The notes under the pieces: model-generated
Database searches by the model: none
Seen by the model: the letters and a program-made list of their open reading frames with translations, nothing else
Told to the model about the DNA's origin: nothing
Shown: positions 6,583 to 9,230 of the stretch, piece by piece
How positions within the stretch are numbered: the stretch's first letter is position 1
Layout: the number at the start of each line of letters is the position of its first letter
DNA from: Myxococcales bacterium
Lineage (GTDB): Bacteria > Myxococcota > Bradymonadia > REDH01
Length of the DNA: 9,230 nt
Assembly: GCA_018970625.1 (NCBI GenBank)
Contig: JAGWVZ010000109.1
Location: 1 to 9,230 of the forward strand
Reading direction: 5' to 3'
Position numbers and translations under genes: made by a program

Positions 6583-7194
6583 ATGCGCAGGTCACGCGCC
6601 GGATTTGTCGTTTGCCCAGGCTGCCTCTCGCATGCCCGGCTCCCGGTTGCGGGTGGCTCCACTCACTGTGGTTTCTGCGGAACCCCGCTGCGCTCCGATG
6701 GTCTGGCCGCCGATAACGCCGCTCTGGGTCGCACGGCGTCCAACAGCCGAACCGGCGTCCTGCTCGCGTCACTGCTGGGAGTCTCGCTGGCCGCATGCGG
6801 CAGCGAAGACGAAACGCTCCCCGATGCCGACGCGGTGACCGACGTGGCAGGCGACGGCGCCGGAGAGGACATCGCCGACGAGTCTTCGCCCGACGCCCTG
6901 TATGGTCAGCCCCCTGACGTGGCCGACGACATCATTGGCGCTCCCGAGTACGGGCTGCCAGCCGACGTCGAGGAAGACATCCAGGAAGACGTGCCCCCGG
7001 GAGACGTCTACGGCCTGCCCGCCGATGTGGTCGAGGACATCGCCGATGTGGTCGAGGACATCGCCGACGACGTGATCCCCGGCCCCGAATACGGGCTGCC
7101 CGCCGACCCCGATGCGGCCACCGACGGCTCAACCGACACGACCCCGCCCGACATGCCGGCCTACGGTCTGCCTCCAGAACCCAACCCGAAGTGA
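6583..7194 (+). CDS. YGxP-repeat putative lipoprotein with N-terminal zinc-ribbon-like segment; candidate radical SAM substrate
   Basis: A 203-aa protein of no named family that I recognise. A strong ribosome site (GGAG at 6573-6576, 6-nt spacing) fixes the ATG. Residues 11-32 contain CPGC and CGFC (C11, C14, C29, C32), a zinc-ribbon-like pair of CxxC knuckles. Residues 57-72 form a hydrophobic stretch ending in the lipobox LAAC (C72), so the cysteines would stay in an unusually long cytoplasmic N-region. After C72 the protein is Asp/Glu-rich and repetitive, with five Tyr-Gly-x-Pro motifs: YGQPPD (107), YGLPAD (123, 143 and 170) and YGLPPE (194). It ends PEPNPK. The nearby radical SAM/SPASM gene suggests the YGxP tyrosines or their neighbours are modified, with the N-terminal part possibly serving as a leader; this is inference. 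Alternatively it is simply an acidic lipoprotein like the nuclease's tether, and the CxxC pairs bind metal independently. Confidence 0.75.
   Translation: MRRSRAGFVVCPGCLSHARLPVAGGSTHCGFCGTPLRSDGLAADNAALGRTASNSRTGVLLASLLGVSLAACGSEDETLPDADAVTDVAGDGAGEDIADESSPDALYGQPPDVADDIIGAPEYGLPADVEEDIQEDVPPGDVYGLPADVVEDIADVVEDIADDVIPGPEYGLPADPDAATDGSTDTTPPDMPAYGLPPEPNPK
6901..7179 (+). repeat. Array of five YGxP(x)D/E coding repeats
   Basis: Five copies of Tyr-Gly-Leu/Gln-Pro-Ala/Pro-Asp/Glu are spaced 16, 20, 27 and 24 residues apart. The DNA for PEYGLPAD at 6943-6966 and 7084-7107 is nearly identical, pointing to duplication. Between copies lie acidic linkers of the type DVxEDIxxDV. Confidence 0.85.
7021..7062 (+). 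repeat. Exact 21-bp tandem duplication
   Basis: The 21-base unit encoding ADVVEDI occurs twice in direct tandem (7021-7041 and 7042-7062) without a mismatch, followed by the partial copy ADDV. The identity at the DNA level suggests recent expansion by slippage inside the acidic linker between the third and fourth YGxP motifs. Confidence 0.9.
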
Positions 7195-7433
7195 TGTCGT
7201 CGCCGAGCCTGACCGGGACGGTGCGCGACAGACCACCTGCTGCCACGACATCGCCCCTGATGTGCAGGGCGGCGGTACGTGCAACGCCCTGCCATGCTTC
7301 GGTCGTTGACCCACGCGTTCAGCTGCGTCACAACGTCGTGTGTGCCTGATGCAAACCGAAGTGTGCGACCGCGCGTTCAGGGTTGTGGTGCGGCACGTTG
7401 CTGCTCAATAACCTCGTTTCAGGGTAATCCGTC
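7195..7433. other. Gap between the two YGxP genes, with one hairpin
   Basis: These 239 bases hold no supported gene and no promoter of the TTGnnn-N17-TAnnnT type. The nearest is TTGACC at 7306-7311, which lacks a credible -10. The only structure I find is the hairpin at 7264-7292, so the second gene may depend on readthrough from the first. Confidence 0.5.
7264..7292 (+). repeat. Inverted repeat / hairpin between the two YGxP genes
   Basis: GCAGGGCG (7264-7271) and CGCCCTGC (7285-7292) are perfectly complementary around a 13-base loop. There is no T-run after it, so it is not a classical intrinsic terminator. Lying about 70 nt after the first YGxP stop codon, it could stabilise or attenuate the upstream message. 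Confidence 0.4.
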
Positions 7434-7853
7434 ATGTCTGAATCGTCTGTACCTCGACCGGAAAGCCGTTGGGGCCGCAAGGGAGCGCTGACGCTGGCTG
7501 CCCTGGCGGCGCTCTCGACCGCCCACTGTGGGGGTGGTACCGCTACACCCGACGAACAGCCTGGCTCCATGCCCATGTCGGATGAGTCGACGACGCCGTC
7601 AGAGCCTTCGGCGCAAGAGAGCGAGATTTCCGGCGGCGACGGTTCAGTCGAACCTGCCGACCCGTCTGCGCAGGGAGGCTCGGCCGAGGTGATGGTGCCC
7701 ATGTATGGAATGCCGGCCGACGTACCGGTGCCGATGCCGCCCGAGGAAGGCAGCGCCGACGCCGGCGAGGGTTCGGCGGACACGGCAGAGCCCGAAGTCG
7801 TACCTCCATCCCGGTCGATGCCCATGCCGGTTTACGGCGGGCCGCCGCGCTAA
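7434..7853 (+). CDS. Second YGxP-motif putative lipoprotein; candidate radical SAM substrate
   Basis: A 139-aa protein with no family that I recognise. The start ATG has AGGG at 7421-7424, 9 nt upstream. Residues 1-17 are a polar, Arg-containing N-region, 18-31 a hydrophobic Ala/Leu segment, and C32 sits in STAHCGGG. The His before the Cys departs from the usual Gly/Ala/Ser at -1, so lipidation is uncertain. The mature part is rich in Ser, Glu, Met and Pro rather than Asp, with Met-Pro clusters (SMPMSD, VMVPM, SMPMP). It has two YG motifs: MYGMPADV (90-97) and the C-terminal VYGGPPR (133-139). The shared architecture with the upstream gene (N-region, hydrophobic segment plus Cys, low-complexity body, YGxP motifs, terminal YGxPP) suggests paralogous roles. 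The radical SAM gene begins 26 nt after its stop, so the two are almost certainly cotranscribed. Substrate status is inferred from this context. Confidence 0.75.
   Translation: MSESSVPRPESRWGRKGALTLAALAALSTAHCGGGTATPDEQPGSMPMSDESTTPSEPSAQESEISGGDGSVEPADPSAQGGSAEVMVPMYGMPADVPVPMPPEEGSADAGEGSADTAEPEVVPPSRSMPMPVYGGPPR
7704..7850 (+). repeat. Two YGxP motifs in the second candidate substrate
   Basis: YGMPAD (codons from 7704) and the terminal YGGPPR (codons from 7833) repeat the motif seen five times in the upstream protein. They are 43 residues apart, separated by a Glu/Ala/Pro-rich linker. Confidence 0.75.
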
Positions 7854-7879
7854 AACCTGACCGCAGACCACGGACCTCG

Positions 7880-9214
7880 ATGTCGGACCCGACGCATCAC
7901 CCCAACAGCACGGACCCGATTCGCCGTCCCACGCAGGACGACGTTGAGAAGCCGCACCCGATTTACTGCGTCTGGGAGATCACGCTCGCGTGCGATCTGG
8001 GATGCAAGCACTGTGGCTCGCGGGCCGGCAAGGCGCGGCCTGACGAGCTGACGACCGAGCAGTGTCTGGACGTGGTGCACCAGCTCAAGGCAGCTGGAAT
8101 CCGCGAGGTGACGCTCATCGGAGGCGAAGCGTACCTGCGCGAGGACTGGGATATTATCGCGGCCGAGATCACGCGGCTCGGCATGGTAGCAGGCATCACC
8201 ACGGGCGCACGCAACCTCACCGACGATCGCATTGAGCGAGCGGTGAAGGCTGGCGTTCGCACGATCTCGATCTCCATCGACGGCCTCGAGGCGACGCACG
8301 ACGCGCAGCGCGGCGCCCGCGGCTCGTGGGCATCGGCCGTCGAGGCAGCGCGCAAGGTCGCGGCAACGAAGAAGATTCGGCTTGCCACGAACACGCAGAT
8401 CAACCGGCTCTCCATGCCAGAGCTGCCGGCGATGGCTGACCTGCTGGCCGACATCGGCTCGAAGGCGTGGCAGATTCAGATTACGGTGCCCATGGGCCGA
8501 GCCGCCGATCGCCCTGATCTGCTGCTGCAGCCGTACGACCTGCTCGAGCTGTTTCCGCTGCTGGTGTGGATCAAGCAGACCAAGCTGGAACCGAACGGCA
8601 TTCGGCTCTTCCCCGGCAACAACATCGGCTACTTTGGCCCCTACGAGCGGCTTTTGCGGTTCGGCGGCGACAAGGGCGCCCACTGGCAGGGGTGCTCGGC
8701 CGGCAAGTGGTCGATTGGTCTGGAAGCAGACGGCAAAATCAAAGGCTGCCCGTCGTTGCCCAGCGACCAGTACACGGGCGGTAATTTCAAGGCCGATAAG
8801 CTTCAGGACATCCTGGATAACGCTCCAGAGCTGAACTTTATCAAGAACCGCACCCGCGAAGACCTGTGGGGCTATTGCCGCGAGTGCTACTACGCGGACG
8901 TCTGTAAGGCCGGTTGTACGTGGACCTCACACGTCACGTTCGGACGCTCGGGCAACAACCCGTACTGCATTCATCGTGCGCTGCAGTACGAGGCTCAGGG
9001 CCTGCGCGAGGTGCTGGTCAAGAAGTCTGCAGCGCCCGGAAAGCCCTTCGATCACGGAGAGTTCGAAATCCTGACCGAGCCCATCCCCATGGGCCATGAA
9101 GGCGAAGAGCCGTCGATCATGAACCTCCCTCTCACCGAAGTCCTCGCGCTGCGGCACTCCGAAAAAGGCCTGTGGGATGCCGACATGCGCAAGAGCAGAC
9201 TCGGAAAGTCCTGA
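7880..9214 (+). CDS. Radical SAM/SPASM domain protein, probable peptide maturase
   Basis: A 444-aa cytoplasmic iron-sulfur enzyme expected to cleave SAM and modify a ribosomally made peptide or protein. The radical SAM cluster motif is CDLGCKHC (C38, C42, C45), followed by GGEAYLRED (81-89) in the SAM-binding loop, where GGEP is more usual, and ISISIDG (129-135). The SPASM region has the complete seven-cysteine pattern C272-x17-C290, then C333-x2-C336-x5-C342-x3-C346 and C363, enough for two auxiliary 4Fe-4S clusters as in anSME and other maturases. About 80 residues follow the last SPASM cysteine, including a PIPMGHEGEEPSIMNLPL stretch. The N-terminal 28 residues are too short for an RRE peptide-binding domain. 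ATG 7880 is the only good start; the ribosome site (CGGA) is weak, consistent with coupling to the YGxP gene 26 nt upstream. PqqE-, GrrM- and FxsB-like maturases share this layout. The reaction here is unknown; modification of the YGxP motifs next door is my inference. Confidence 0.92.
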   Translation: MSDPTHHPNSTDPIRRPTQDDVEKPHPIYCVWEITLACDLGCKHCGSRAGKARPDELTTEQCLDVVHQLKAAGIREVTLIGGEAYLREDWDIIAAEITRLGMVAGITTGARNLTDDRIERAVKAGVRTISISIDGLEATHDAQRGARGSWASAVEAARKVAATKKIRLATNTQINRLSMPELPAMADLLADIGSKAWQIQITVPMGRAADRPDLLLQPYDLLELFPLLVWIKQTKLEPNGIRLFPGNNIGYFGPYERLLRFGGDKGAHWQGCSAGKWSIGLEADGKIKGCPSLPSDQYTGGNFKADKLQDILDNAPELNFIKNRTREDLWGYCRECYYADVCKAGCTWTSHVTFGRSGNNPYCIHRALQYEAQGLREVLVKKSAAPGKPFDHGEFEILTEPIPMGHEGEEPSIMNLPLTEVLALRHSEKGLWDADMRKSRLGKS

Positions 9215-9230
9215 GTGATCACCGATCGTC
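9215..9230 (+). CDS. Possible start of a further gene, cut by the window end
   Basis: A GTG codon directly follows the stop of the radical SAM gene, with GGAAAG from 9203 at a workable ribosome-site distance. Only five codons (V-I-T-D-R) are visible, so this may not be a gene. If it is, it belongs to the same transcription unit. Confidence 0.2.

Noticed and set aside
6583..7194. Interpretation of the first YGxP gene as an ordinary acidic lipoprotein only
   Set aside because: Asp-rich tethers also occur in the nuclease of this window, so the acidity alone proves nothing. The repeated YGxP motif is absent from the nuclease and present in the second small gene beside the radical SAM gene, which favours a motif-specific role, though this is not proven.
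7112..7309. Cys-containing open frame overlapping the end of the first YGxP gene
   Set aside because: It is an out-of-frame shadow of the repeat-rich gene followed by noncoding sequence, with no ribosome site. The Cys-rich end is probably chance.

Overview
The window is GC-rich chromosomal DNA from a Gram-negative bacterium. Two lipoprotein genes carry long runs of Asp-Val-Ala/Asp-Thr after the lipidation cysteine, one followed by thrombospondin type-3 calcium motifs, and there is a radical SAM/SPASM enzyme with a CDLGCKHCGSRAG signature. This style is familiar to me from Myxococcota, including the Bradymonadales group. That placement is inference from style, not a phylogenetic result.

Layout. 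26-2786 (minus strand) holds two translation-machinery modification genes: rimO (methylthiotransferase for ribosomal protein S12) and, overlapping or abutting it downstream, an RlmD/RumA-type 23S rRNA m5U methyltransferase. A divergent intergenic region (2787-3169) separates them from a plus-strand gene (3170-4714) for a lipid-anchored secreted nuclease: signal peptide with lipobox, Asp-rich tether, beta-sandwich domain, TSP3 calcium motifs and an endonuclease I catalytic domain. A tRNA-Val(CAC) gene with its own likely promoter and a clear intrinsic terminator follows (4836-4940). Then come a conserved helical protein of unknown function (5237-5719, plus) and a Uma2-family PD-(D/E)XK nuclease-like gene (5780-6385, minus).

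The most interesting part is 6583-9214 (plus): two small putative lipoproteins with repeated Tyr-Gly-x-Pro motifs, both ending in a YGxPP-type tail, followed 26 nt later by a radical SAM/SPASM protein with the complete cysteine set of a peptide-modifying maturase. I read this as a candidate peptide- or lipoprotein-modification system in which the YGxP motifs are the modified sites. The first substrate candidate is odd because a four-cysteine zinc-ribbon-like segment precedes its signal/lipobox segment. No protease or exporter gene lies in the window; the operon could continue past 9230.

Several starts sit just downstream of candidate promoters of the form TTGnnn-N16-18-TAnnnn (rimO, nuclease, tRNA, uma2-like, first YGxP gene), which gives a consistent picture of transcription units and helped choose start codons. 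No CRISPR array, insertion sequence, rRNA or prophage gene was seen.
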